Source: Byssothecium circinans
Lineage: Eukaryota; Ascomycota; Dothideomycetes; Pleosporales; Massarinaceae
Direction of reading: 5' to 3'
Length of the DNA: 64,000 bases
NCBI GenBank assembly: GCA_010015675.1
Contig: ML977003.1
Location: 430,440 to 494,439, forward strand
In this document: in pieces, positions 45,858 through 56,432 of the stretch
Layout of the letters: every line of letters begins with the position of its first letter
How positions within the stretch are numbered: the first letter of the stretch is position 1
Notes under the pieces: model-generated
What the model was told of the DNA's origin: nothing
The model's input: only the letters and a program-made list of their open reading frames with translations
Database searches by the model: none
Made by a program: the position numbers and the translations under genes

Positions 45858-45940
45858 CGGTGTTTTAGGTACTGTATCCCTCTTGGATGAGTTTTGCAGA
45901 GTTTGGTTGTTGGGCTTGTTGGCCGAGATTTTACTGGGTG
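45858..45940 (+). repeat. Dispersed degenerate repeat of about 80 bp, copy C
   Basis: Reads CGGTGTTTTAGGTACTGTAT, then TTGGATGAGTTTTGCAGAGT and GAGATTTTACTGGG, collinear with copies A, B and D. Confidence 0.6.
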
Positions 45941-46340
45941 TAGCACATGTACTATATTGTGCCTTGTACAGACTGCATGGAGAATGGATTTTAAACTAGC
46001 CATGTGTGGAGCTGCGCCTCAATCTAAAAACCTTGTAGTTTGGACTCGTAGCATTGAAATGGCCGGTGACCCACTTGCATGGTGGGCGGATTGGGTAGGA
46101 CTTTGGTATCTGCTACCTCTGACAGCTCGTGGAATAACAGGCCTGTAAAATCTGACCCTTAATACTTGGCAAAGTATCCCCGGGCCACAACATTGAACAT
46201 TCAATGCTTGAAGTCCTATATTCATCACGTGCAGCCCTTTCACGGGCGTTCAATGTTGCAGGTGAAAGCAAACATTGAACCAATCAGAGCTTGCAGATAG
46301 CCATATCTGTGTCATGTGACAGATTTGAGACTCGCCGCCC

Positions 46341-46414
46341 GGTGATGGGATGTATCGCTCTTGGATGGGCTTACAGAGTATTTTTAGTCTTATCTTCTGA
46401 GATTTCACTACCAC
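46341..46414 (+). repeat. Dispersed degenerate repeat of about 80 bp, copy D
   Basis: The most diverged copy: TGTATCGCTCTTGGATGGGC, ACAGAGT and GAGATTTCACTACC in the same order and spacing. Confidence 0.5.
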
Positions 46415-46579
46415 GAGGGACTCTTTGGACGATATGGGAGGGTGAGTGGAAATTCGGTTGATTGGTCAGAGCTCCCTCGGGATCGACGTCATCATCCCAG
46501 TGCCGCGCGCACAGCGATTGACGATCTCATCCTCTGAGCCCGCGACGCGACAGTCCCAGCAGCGTAACACGGCGGCACC

Positions 46580-48788
46580 ATGAGCTTTGTAGTCGAGTAA
46601 GTCCAAACTATGCGGCGTATCGCTCATCCATACCTTGACTCCTAACTTTGCGTACAGTCAGGTCCGCCGAATCGACAGCCAGCTCGACCGGCTGCAGCTC
46701 TCACGCGCGCATTCCGCCTCCTACATTGGCACCGCCGCGGCCGACGAAGAGATCCACGACCCGCACCGTGCGGCCCGAATCACGCATCTGCAGAGCTTGA
46801 TCAAGAGCCTGTCGACTACGAGCTCGAAACACGCGCTGGTGTCTGCGAGTCGCATACGTGGGATACTGGAGGAGGCCGCCTTCTCGTCGAGCTGTACGAC
46901 ATGTGGGACGTTATTCGAACAAGATGATTCTGGTGGAGGTGGGATGGGCCGTGTAGAGCAACCCGAGGCGTCGTATGAACATGAATTGGAGTGGCTTTTG
47001 CTGTCCAAGGCAACAACGCAAGCCTACGGGACGATTCTGTCTACAATCTTGGAGCAAACAATACCCCTGGAGGATGACATGTGGTTCTGGGACGATATAC
47101 TATCGACGTATCGATTCGCAGGTTTGTACTCTATACAGACGTCTCCATTGAGGCTGTACGACTGGGGCAAGGACATTTGGAGGGAGGTGGCGACCAGGGG
47201 TGGGCGCCTGGCAAGTGATGGCTGGCGGGACTTTTATGGACTTGTGAGAGAAGCGGTTCGAGAAAGGAGCGTGGCTGATATCAGGAGGAGGGTTGTCGGA
47301 CCGTTGGCGCTGGTGCGGAGTGAGGCGCGAAAGAAGAAGTCAGCATTGAAAAAGATTAGAATGGTGAATGCGAACGCGCTGGGTGTACTTCTCGGCGAAG
47401 GACTCAGCAACGAAAGTATACACGAAGATGGTCTACAAACACCCGGCCAGTACGGCACCACGGATAAACGCCATCGTTGGAAGAGCACTGTTGCTAAGAG
47501 CATCGCACTCATGGACGCCGTCCTCCAAAATGTGAATGACAGCGAGCTGTCAATCGACAAATTCGACGACTCTGTCTTTGCCACTACTCAAGATGATCAC
47601 TACTACGAACTCCACGAGCCTTCAGGAGAACGGACAGCTGCATCTCTAAAGCCCGCAGACGTTGCGGCACGCCTGAATGGTCTCCTCACTCGCGCCTTGC
47701 CACTGTATTCATCAAACTTCAGCGCCGTAGTCCGCGAAAACGGACGCCCTTCTCCTCTAATACGATACTGGTTACCTGTCTCAATAGCTGTCGTCTCATC
47801 TACTACCATACTCCGCATTTTCGTCAATCGCAGAGAAGAAATTCTGACCTGGGTCCGTGAATTCGGTCAGACGGTGATCGACTTTTACACCAACTGGGTG
47901 TTAGAACCCACCAAGAAGGTTATCGGCACTATTCGTCATAATGAGGATAGCGAAGTCTCCATCTTGAGCAAACGCAGCCTAGAATCAGACCGCGCTAGTC
48001 TGGAGCGGATGGTGGTCGATTTTGCTGTTCAGAATCCGGAGGGACTAGCATTGAATGACTCGCAGATTGATGATATCCGTGCGAAGGTGAGAGAAGGAGA
48101 TTTGACACCGGTCTTGAGAGCCTACGAGAAGGATATCAAAAGCCCGGTAAAAGGTGCTATTATGGGAAATCTCGCCAGTGCTCTCCTCATTCAGGTGCAG
48201 AAGACAAAGGTGGATGTGGAAGTGGCCATGAGTGGCATCGATTCGATATTGAAGAGCCAGGAGCTGCTGTTTGGGTGAGTACACCACATGGATTCCCTCG
48301 TGAGAAAATCAATCTCAATGCGACAAGATGTGGAGTTGATCTGGACTAACAATACACAGTTTTATTGGCCTGACCCCAGGTGTACTCGTCTCAATCGGCG
48401 TGTACAGATGGCTGCGCGGCGTGTTCAGCAATCGCAAAGGAATCAAGCAATGGGCCCAGCAAGGCCAGCTCTTGCTTATACTCCGGTAAGTGAGAGCCCG
48501 CTGCACTCACAGACGGTATATTGACACGCCTACCACAGAAACATCGATCGAATCCTCACGAGCGCCTCGCCCACCGAGTTCGGAGAGATCTCGTATCGAG
48601 ACCACGGCCTATTGCTATGTGAGGTGCATTTACTACGGCAAGCTGCGAGTGGCGTTCTACCTCGCCGCATCTTCCATGACTTCTTGGTCGAAATTGATGA
48701 GCTGGTTGATGTGAGGTCAGGGCTAGAGAGGCAGCAGAAGGTTGTTGAGAGAATTCGGTGGGCCTACTCGAAGTGGTTCACATTGTGA
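46580..48788 (+). CDS. NCA2: Nuclear control of ATPase protein 2 (mitochondrial NCA2)
   Basis: Four exons (46580-46596, 46658-48274, 48360-48485, 48539-48788) give 669 aa. The first exon encodes only five full codons; splicing gives MSFVVDQVRRIDSQLDRLQL, a coiled-coil start typical of the family. Two membrane segments are seen: LIRYWLPVSIAVVSSTTILRI near residue 370 and FIGLTPGVLVSIGVYRWL near 545, the latter lying next to a highly conserved block. The last exon ends with RDHGLLLCEVHLLR and a charged helix. In yeast Nca2 is a mitochondrial membrane protein required with Nca3 for proper expression of mitochondrial ATP6/ATP8 transcripts. The frame-preserving joins and conserved C-terminal blocks make the call firm. 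Confidence 0.88.
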
Positions 48789-49377
48789 GGTTGTGAATCT
48801 ACTCTAGAGCCACGATACAGTGAATGTTGGGCCAGTATGGCATGTAAATATGTAGTATACACAATCTATGCCATGGTCATCTCCATGTTTAGCGTCGATG
48901 ACAACAGGCTTTGTATTCCTTGTCATTGTTGAGCTTGCTTTTGACCAGCGACACCACCTCGAGGCACTTTGCCTGAGCACGATGAATTTACCGGAGCTGA
49001 CGCCGGTGGTACACGAGTCATTTGCCTAACTGTGGCGGGAGTAGCTCGAGCGCAGTGCTGTGGCGGTGCCGGGTGATGGTGGTTCGCTTGGCGGCGTTGA
49101 CCTCACGTACCTGGGCCCGGTTGCCCTTCACACCTACCCCCCAAGCAAACCGAAGCCACCGAATACCCACCACCAAACTCGCGCAGTATCTCCACCCTCC
49201 CACACACTAAATATCCCGCGCCCGCCGGTCTCGCGCAACATCAACGCAGCACACCGCCGACGTATCTCCTCCGCAAGCACCGCCCCATCGTTCGAAGGGT
49301 GCAGCGCCGCAGCCTACGATACCCGAACCCACTCTAATTCCACGACGAGTGATACTACATAGCACACAGACGACAAT
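48789..49377. other. Intergenic region between NCA2 and SEC4
   Basis: 589 nt. The second half is C-rich on the plus strand with AC and CCAC stretches, a probable SEC4 promoter and leader. No gene seen. Confidence 0.5.
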
Positions 49378-50261
49378 ATGGCCGGCACAAGGAACTACGA
49401 CTTTCTTGTAAGATACCCTTCTCGGCTCCGCGCAAAACACCCTCCTCTACCCTTATCGACAAGCTCTCGCTCTCCGCCTCACTTCCCATGCTCACCCCTC
49501 CCTCTCCTTCACGCAACCCATACTAACCCGCACCTACTAGATCAAACTCCTGCTCATCGGTGACTCGGGCGTAGGCAAATCATGCTGCTTACTGCGCTTC
49601 AGCGAAGACTCGTTCACGCCGTCCTTCATCACGACCATCGGCATCGACTTCAAGATCCGGACGATTGAGCTCGATGGCAAGCGTGTCAAGCTACAGATAT
49701 GGGATACGGCGGGTCAAGAGCGGTTCCGAACGATTACGACGGCGTATTACAGGGGTGCTATGGGCATCTTGCTTGTCTATGATGTTACGGACGAGAGGAG
49801 TTTCAATAGTATGTTGATGCCCGGTTTTTCTACAGCTTCTGCTGCGGTATCGGTTAGAGAATATGTGTCATAGCATAAGTGCTTGATATGGGAAAACGGT
49901 TGAGAACAGAGATGAGAGCATGTTATGCTGACAGATCATGACAGACATCCGCACATGGTTCTCCAATGTCGAGCAACACGCCACCGAAGGCGTCAACAAG
50001 ATCCTCATCGGCAACAAATGCGACTGGGAAGAGAAGCGCGCCGTTTCCACTGAGCGCGGCCAAGCCCTTGCCGACGAACTAGGCATCCCCTTCCTTGAAG
50101 TCTCGGCAAAGTCCAACATCAACGTCGACCAAGCTTTCTACAGCCTCGCCGCGGATATCAAGAAGAGGTTGATCGATAGCGCGAAGACGGAGACAAGCGC
50201 GAGGAATGTCGATGTCACGGATCCGGGGTCGGGAGCGAGCACTGGCGGCAAGTGCTGCTAA
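49378..50261 (+). CDS. SEC4: Exocytic Rab GTPase Sec4/Rab8
   Basis: Three exons (49378-49407, 49541-49808, 49945-50261) give 204 aa, the standard Rab8 length. All motifs are present: P-loop GDSGVGKSC, the effector loop [29 protein letters not shown] and VSAKSN, with a terminal GGKCC for double geranylgeranylation. The effector loop and [14 protein letters not shown] are diagnostic of the Sec4/Ypt2/Rab8 branch. It directs secretory vesicles to the plasma membrane through the exocyst, which matters for hyphal tip growth. The first exon has only ten codons and introns 1 and 2 are long (133 and 136 nt), as often seen for fungal Rab genes. Confidence 0.95.
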
Positions 50262-51704
50262 GAGTGGGGTCGTGCGTGTGGTAGGGGATAGTTTGGGTAT
50301 GCGAGATTGACTGATCGATTGGTTGAATGACCGGGAGATGTGCTTGGCTGGCTTGGAGCTTGGATGCCAGGATGGGCGTTGTCGCTTCGCTGTGTCTACG
50401 GCCACATCGTCACAGGTGCATGCTCGCTCGAGTAGGAGCACAGGAAGGCGCAGCGACATCAAAACACACGAGGGCACATTGTATCAAGCACAAGCAGGAG
50501 AAAGAGCACAACTACATACTCCCCATCCGTGAGCGAGTGAGCGGTGCGCACAACGGAACGATGGGTTGGATTCACATGGTAGACATGGGCCCTTTTTTTA
50601 TTTTAACCATTTCCTAATTCATCCCACTTTTTTTTCTTTTCTTGCATTTCCTCGACTTCTGTCTCTCTTCCTCATGGAGTTTTTGTGGATAGCTTTTTCT
50701 GGGGGGGAGCTCGCGTGAGAGTTCTCAAGTCTAAATTAAATTAAATTCAATCGTATAAGTTATCCTATGTGTCTTGCGTGGGGCTGGGGTGTGTGTTGTG
50801 GTAACTTAGGTTTCTTTGATGATGGGCTTGTATGTGTAGGTTCATTCCTGTGGCATATGTCATTCCACTGCTAACTTTGAACTGGATCATGTTCTAAGCA
50901 ACACCTCTACGTAAAACCTAACGAACCTTCATTTCGTTCTCCTCAGAAAATTAACACCTAGGTCTTGTCTCACTGTCTGCGTCTGCCTCGCTTCTCGCTA
51001 CTGTTTCCGGCATTGGACGCGGAATCAGACGCGGGATTCCGAGAGTCAGATCCCGGAGAGTCAGGTCTCTACCTACCTCGTGTTCTTTTCGTTTCTTTTC
51101 TTTTCGTTTCTTTTCGTTTCTTTTCTTTTCGTTTCTTTTCGTTTCTTTTCTTTTCGTTTCTTTTCTTTTCGTTTCTTTTCTTTTCGTTTCCTATGCCGTG
51201 GTAAGAGTGAGATATGTATGGGATTATGCTTCCTGATTCGGAAGTCGATCATGCAAATCTTGTGCTGCTGACAGGCTTGGTCTTTTTTGTCTCGGAGTGG
51301 AGGTGGAACGGTTGGACGGATTGGTAGTGGTTTTCTCCTTGGAGGAAGGGAGGGGGTTCCGGATGAGGCTTGATGACTGTGCGGAAGGGATAGAAGGTTG
51401 TGTGGACTGTGGACTACATCTGTGAGGATGAGAGAAGAGGGAAAAGAGAAAAGGAGGGTTGGGAACGGCATTTATGGGAAGTGTTTGTTGGGTATAGGTC
51501 GGGTAGTCAACAATTCGGCGTTGGTTGTGAGAGGGATATGGATGGGGAAAGCGTATATGTGGCTTACACAATACTCTAGGTTTGATTTCTTCGAGTTGAT
51601 TTCCTTCCTCATCTATCGAAAGTAAGACTACATATTTCTGGCTTACATATGCATCTTTCCCGCCTATTAACCCCCCCATCCCCTCTCATCTTAGCCGTAA
51701 TTCT
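50262..51704. other. Intergenic region with a TTTTC-type microsatellite
   Basis: 1.44 kb between convergent SEC4 and MFS genes. Contains the pyrimidine microsatellite at 51086-51190 and no supported gene; long frames through the microsatellite are artefacts of the repeat. Confidence 0.55.
51086..51190. repeat. Compound TTTTC/TTTCG pentamer microsatellite
   Basis: About 20 units of TTTTC and TTTCG-like pentamers arranged in alternating blocks. Likely polymorphic in length. Confidence 0.85.
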
Positions 51705-53518
51705 CTATAAACTAGCCTTCCCTCGACTCTCAAACGGCAGCACAAGCACCAACAACCCACTGGCCACAAACAGCGCCCCAGACACATAGACGGGCGCACT
51801 CGTTTCCAGATTCGCAAACATGGCGACAATAGGGGCCATGATCCCGAAAACGCGGTTTGCGGACGCGGTGATGGCGTTGCCGGTGCCGCGGTCCTTCGTG
51901 GGGAAGATTTCGGGCGTGTACGAGTAGAGGACTGCGTACATGATGTTGGACATGAAGTTGTAAGCGCAGTTCCTAGGGGGTGGTTGTTAGATGGAGTGGG
52001 GTTATGGAAAGAGGGGGGTGGGGAGGAGAGAGACTTACCAGCCTAGGAGCGCGGCGGAGTTTAATGCCGTTGTGGAGCAAAAGAGGAAGACACCTGTTAG
52101 GATGGTAGATAGAGCGAGGGTACCTTTGCGTCCGATTTTTGGGGTTTCGACAAGGAGACCTCCGAGGAGACAACCGGGTACACCGAGGGTGGCAATGATG
52201 AGACTGTTGCGGTATGTAAGGTACGTGGAACCATCGCCAAAATCGGCGCCGCGGCTTGCTTGGATGAAGGGTAAGAAGGCGTTGTAGAGCGGAAATCCGA
52301 GACCGATGAATGCCCAGATCAGCGTGATGAGGCCGGTGGAGATGGCGAGCTTCTTCGTCGCAAAGAGGGCTTTGATGTGGCTTGTGTTTATCTTCTCCAG
52401 ATTCCTCTTCAGTGCTGCCGAAGTGTGACTCTGTCCTTGCAATGCCGTTGCTGAAGAAGTAGGAGCGATATTGTTGCACAGTTCCAGCTCTTCCAGCGTT
52501 AGACTTGACGTCTTTCCATTCCTGCGCGCCACTTCATGGACAATTTCCACGGCCTTTGCGTCCTGCCCTTTACCCATGAGATACTTTGGACTCTCGTAGA
52601 TGGTGAAGCATACGAAGCGCAGGAAGAACATGATCATAGCCACGCCGCCCATGACAAGCATGAAATACCTCCAACCCATATTGTTCGACTTTGAGCACGT
52701 TTCTCCTTCCTGGCACGTCAAGTTTCCCAAAAGCGGCCACGCGACCAACGTAGCAAAAACCTGCGCAAGTGCCCAATCGATACTCAGCACTGTCAACAAC
52801 CACTGATGACTTCCTGGCAGAAACTCCAAGAAGATGGCACTGTCGACCGGAAGATTGCCTCCGACGCCCACACTCCATAGCGCGGCGAACGTAGCGGCGG
52901 CAGCGAAGTTGGGCGATCCGGCAGCAGCGAGACCGAAGATAGCGGTGATGCCAATGGTGAGATTGAAGGCCCAGCGGCGACCAAAGATGTCGCAGCCAAA
53001 TCCCCAGAATATGGCGCCGACGAGGAGACCGATGTTTTGGGCGAGGGCGAGGAAGGGTGGGTGTGTGGGTGTGAATTCGTTCTTGATAGGCGTGAAGATA
53101 AGGGATGTGACAATGGGCCATAAGTTATCAGAGGCCCAGCCGAAGCCTATCACGATGAAGAGCTGCGGATGATTAGTATGATTTGGGTAGAGGAGATGGA
53201 GGCGGAGGCTGAAAAATTATATGGAACTTGGGTGAAAGTAATACATTACTTTACCAGGCCCAAGCTATGTAAAGTGTTGCCACACTTTCGACAAATTTTT
53301 GTGTGTTTTGAAATAATAGAATGGATAGGACTCACCTGCCATTGATATCTTCCCATGCCAATGTCTTGAATGGCCTTGTTTAGAATTCTCGCTTTAGCAG
53401 CGTAGACGGGGTCGAGAGAGCCGTCATCGATAACTGCGGCGGGGGCCTCTTGGATCGAGGGAATCTCTTGCGCATCGTTCGACTTGCGCTCGCCGTCGAG
53501 CTTCCTGACCTCCGCCAT
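51705..53518 (-). CDS. MFS transporter, sugar-porter/SV2-like
   Basis: Three exons (53518-53336, 53162-52039, 51972-51705) give 524 aa with about 12 hydrophobic segments. The MFS signature appears as GCDIFGRRW after helix 2 and ETPKIGRKG in the second half. A charged central loop spans about 270-325. The N-terminus is a 60-residue hydrophilic tail ending in the IGMGRYQWQLFI block, which marks the SVOP/SV2-like branch of the sugar-porter family in fungi. The domain VGVGGNLPVDSAIFLEFLP in helix 4-5 also fits that branch (carboxylate, sugar or phosphate substrates). Substrate cannot be read from sequence. The gene faces SEC4 tail to tail. Confidence 0.87.
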
Positions 53519-54447
53519 ACTGCAAGGATCCCACGCTCTTCCCGATAAACCTCAAGTAGCTTGATGAGAACTCGTCGTCGTTGTGCAAAATTGCGTAAGG
53601 TAAAGTACGTGGGCGACTGCTAAGATCGACGTGGGGGGACAATAAAGTCAAACGGCGACACAGGTGCAAGAGAAGAAAGTCAGCAGCACGAAGCTCCGAT
53701 CCGACTTAAAGGTAGGTGGCAAGGGTCAGATATAAAAAACAGCCATATGCAGGGAAGCTCGAAGCAAATCATGGAGCTGCCTTTAGCAGCTTAGCCCAAA
53801 GGTCACGAAGCTCACTGGCAGCCCTTCCTCTTGCGCAATCGGCCTTCGGGTTTGCGACATGTTGGCATACGAAATGTTGGTGCGGTTCGTCTAGATATTG
53901 GTTTGGTACTCTTCCCACGTTGTGGGACATTCTATGGGACGCTTGAGGGGGCCAGATGTGAGCTTTATCAAATAGAGATTTGCGTATTGGTTGCGAGCAG
54001 ATTGCTGGTCAAGACGAATTGGGAGTTTAAGGCACATTTCTTATTAAAAAAGGAACAGTTGGGGATCACTTGCGGAGATTCATTATGGAGGATTTGCGCA
54101 TGGAAATGCGGGATGCAGCGCGAAAAGCGGGATCGACGGCGCTAATAATCGAGCCCGGAAGCGCAATGTTACGAGGGTTTGTCCGACGTAATAGTGAATC
54201 ATAGAACACGAAGGCTAAATAGTAGATACCTATGAACCTGTGAGATACTCTATATCGCTCTACCATAGATTTGACGCCAGAGCTTGACGCAGAGTGGATG
54301 ACCGGCTTGAAGTCAGCCAAGAAATAGACCTTTATATAACCATTATTCATTCTAGACGTCTATGCCACTATGCCTATTGGTACATGAAATGCCGCAGCAG
54401 GCCTCCAGCACAGCACCAAAAGCCTCGCAAGCTCGTAAAGAATGTGC
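53519..54447. other. Intergenic region between the MFS promoter and RPT6 3' end
   Basis: 929 nt. The part next to 53518 is the MFS promoter. No supported gene; an ORF-like stretch at 53831-54145 lacks any recognisable feature. Confidence 0.5.
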
Positions 54448-55664
54448 CTACTTCCACAACTTGCTCAAACTTGTCGCCTTGTCGTCGTGCTTGTTCAGTA
54501 CCTTGGCCGTTGCAAGGTCGAAATCCTCCTGTGTAACGTGCACTCTCCGCTCCCTTAGCGCAAACATGCCAGCCTCTGTGCAGACACCCTTCAACTCAGC
54601 ACCTGAGCAACCGTTCATCTTCTCCGCAATCTTGTTCAAGTTGATACCTCGCGTCAAATTCATGCTCCTAGAGTGGATCCTCAAAATGTCGGCACGAGCT
54701 TCGACGGATGGCGGGGGGAATTCGATCTTTCGGTCAATGCGGCCGGGCCGGAGCAAAGCGGGGTCGAGGATGTCGAGTCGATTCGTCGCCATGATGATCT
54801 TGATATTCTTCGTAGGCTCGAAACCATCCAACTGGTTCAGCAACTCCAACATCGTCCGCTGCACCTCAGAGTCACCACCTGAGCTTCCCTCCACTCGACT
54901 TGATCCAATGCTGTCAATTTCATCCATAAAGATGATGCTGGGTGCATGCTCTCGGGCCATGACGAACAGCTCACGAACCATGCGACTGCCTTCACCAATG
55001 TACTTTTGCACCAACTCGCTTCCAGATACTCGGATGAACTTGCAGTCTGCGTGATGTGCCACAGCACGAGCGAGCAGCGTCTTTCCTGTCCCGGGGGGCC
55101 CATACAGCAGCACACCCTTCGGCTGCGCTATACCCAACGACTCGAACAATTCCGGGTGTTGGAGGCCGAGCTCGATGACTTCCTTGATCTCCTTGATCTG
55201 CTGATCTAAACCGCCTATCATGTCGTATGTGCTGTCAGGGACTTTCTCTACCATCATGAGCGAAACGAGTGGATCAACTGATGACGGTAGCATCTTTTCG
55301 AGTTTGTACGAGTCGCTGAGTAGGGTGACGCGCTTTCCGACGGTGAGCTTGGTGATGTCAACGTTATCGGAGATGTCGACGACTGTTTTTGTTAGAAAAC
55401 GGGGGATGGCCTCAGAAACGTATGCGTACCGTATTTGCCCTCTGGGTGTACCTTGACGAGCACCTTCTTGGTGCCCATCACCTTGACGACCTCGCCAACG
55501 TAGGATCCTGGCTGTTGGAGCAGGCCAAGCTCTTCCCGCAGTAACCGCACCCTCGAGTTGTAGTCATTCCGCTGAGCCTCGAGACGTCGCAGTACTGCCT
55601 GACCCTGTATAATCTCCAGCTTCATCCCCTCGATTTTGTTGTGGTAGAAGGTATCGAGCGCCAT
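54448..55664 (-). CDS. RPT6: 26S proteasome regulatory particle ATPase Rpt6
   Basis: Two exons (55664-55430 and 55382-54448, intron 47 nt) give 389 aa, the normal Rpt6 length. An N-terminal coiled coil (about 10-55) leads into an OB-fold, then the AAA module: Walker A GPPGTGKT near 180, Walker B IIFMDEID near 235, sensor ATNR near 285 and arginine-finger region RPGRIDRK near 300. The start [18 protein letters not shown] and the core sequence match Rpt6/PSMC5 rather than the other five Rpt paralogues. It is one of the six ATPases that unfold ubiquitinated substrates. It is divergent from the Vnx1-like gene, 768 nt away. Confidence 0.95.
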
Positions 55665-56432
55665 GATGGTGCCGGCTACGCGGGTGGCGGTGCTGAGATG
55701 GTTTGGGTTGTTGTGTGTTATTGCTTTGCAGGGCCTGAGTCGTGTCTTAGACCAGCAATGGACAGGCGGGCTGTAGTGAGGGTGGGGGGCTGGATGGGAG
55801 AGCGCTGATGAAGCTGTATGGCGTCGGCGGTGTCTCGCTGGAAGCTTCCTCGGAACGGCGAAACTGATTTTGCGGGAGATCACGCTAGAGCGAAAGAAGA
55901 AAGGCGTGTTTACCAGGGTTTGGTCCTTCCATCCAGTTCCCCACTGGATGCCGTCAACATCGCGCCTCTCAGCTCCACAGAAATTTATATTCAGGCATTG
56001 CGTCGTCACGTTACAGGAACGGAGAAGCTGTACATGTACGTATTTTCATCATCTCACGTGCGCTGCAATGGCGCGCTGCTGCGCGAGCTTATCGCGGCTC
56101 TGCGCAAGCTTTCGGGCTGATTCCGGAGACAGCTCAGCTTGTTTCCTGTATGGTGTATGGATGGAATGGCTGATCCACACCAAACAGTGTCATCTGTACA
56201 ATATAGTCGCACCCGCTAGACCCCTCCACCCTCCTGTCTCCGCCAGAGACCCGTGGACCTTTCTCGTGATGTGCATTCGCTGAACTCCATCTCGCCGCTC
56301 CGTGAACGCTCTCTGTCGGCCGAGTGAGGACTCGTCGCCCAAGATTCGCGATAAGGCGCCGACCGCCCAGCCAAGCCTACATCACCCAACTTTGCTACGT
56401 CTTTGCGCAAAGCAATATAAGCAATATTCACC
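55665..56432. other. Divergent promoter region, RPT6 and Vnx1-like genes
   Basis: 768 nt between divergent starts. No gene seen. I looked for a proteasome-associated control element (GGTGGCAAA) and did not recognise one. Confidence 0.45.

Larger units (their letters stand above)
45320..46579. other. 1.26-kb intergenic region with three dispersed repeat copies
   Basis: No gene. Contains copies B, C and D of the repeat of about 80 bp and an inverted repeat (ACAACATTGAAC near 46186 against GTTCAATGTTGC near 46249). Confidence 0.55.

Noticed and set aside
51073..51471. Lys/Arg/Glu-rich minus-strand frame through the microsatellite
   Set aside because: Its apparent charge pattern is the translation of the TTTTC/TTTCG repeat.
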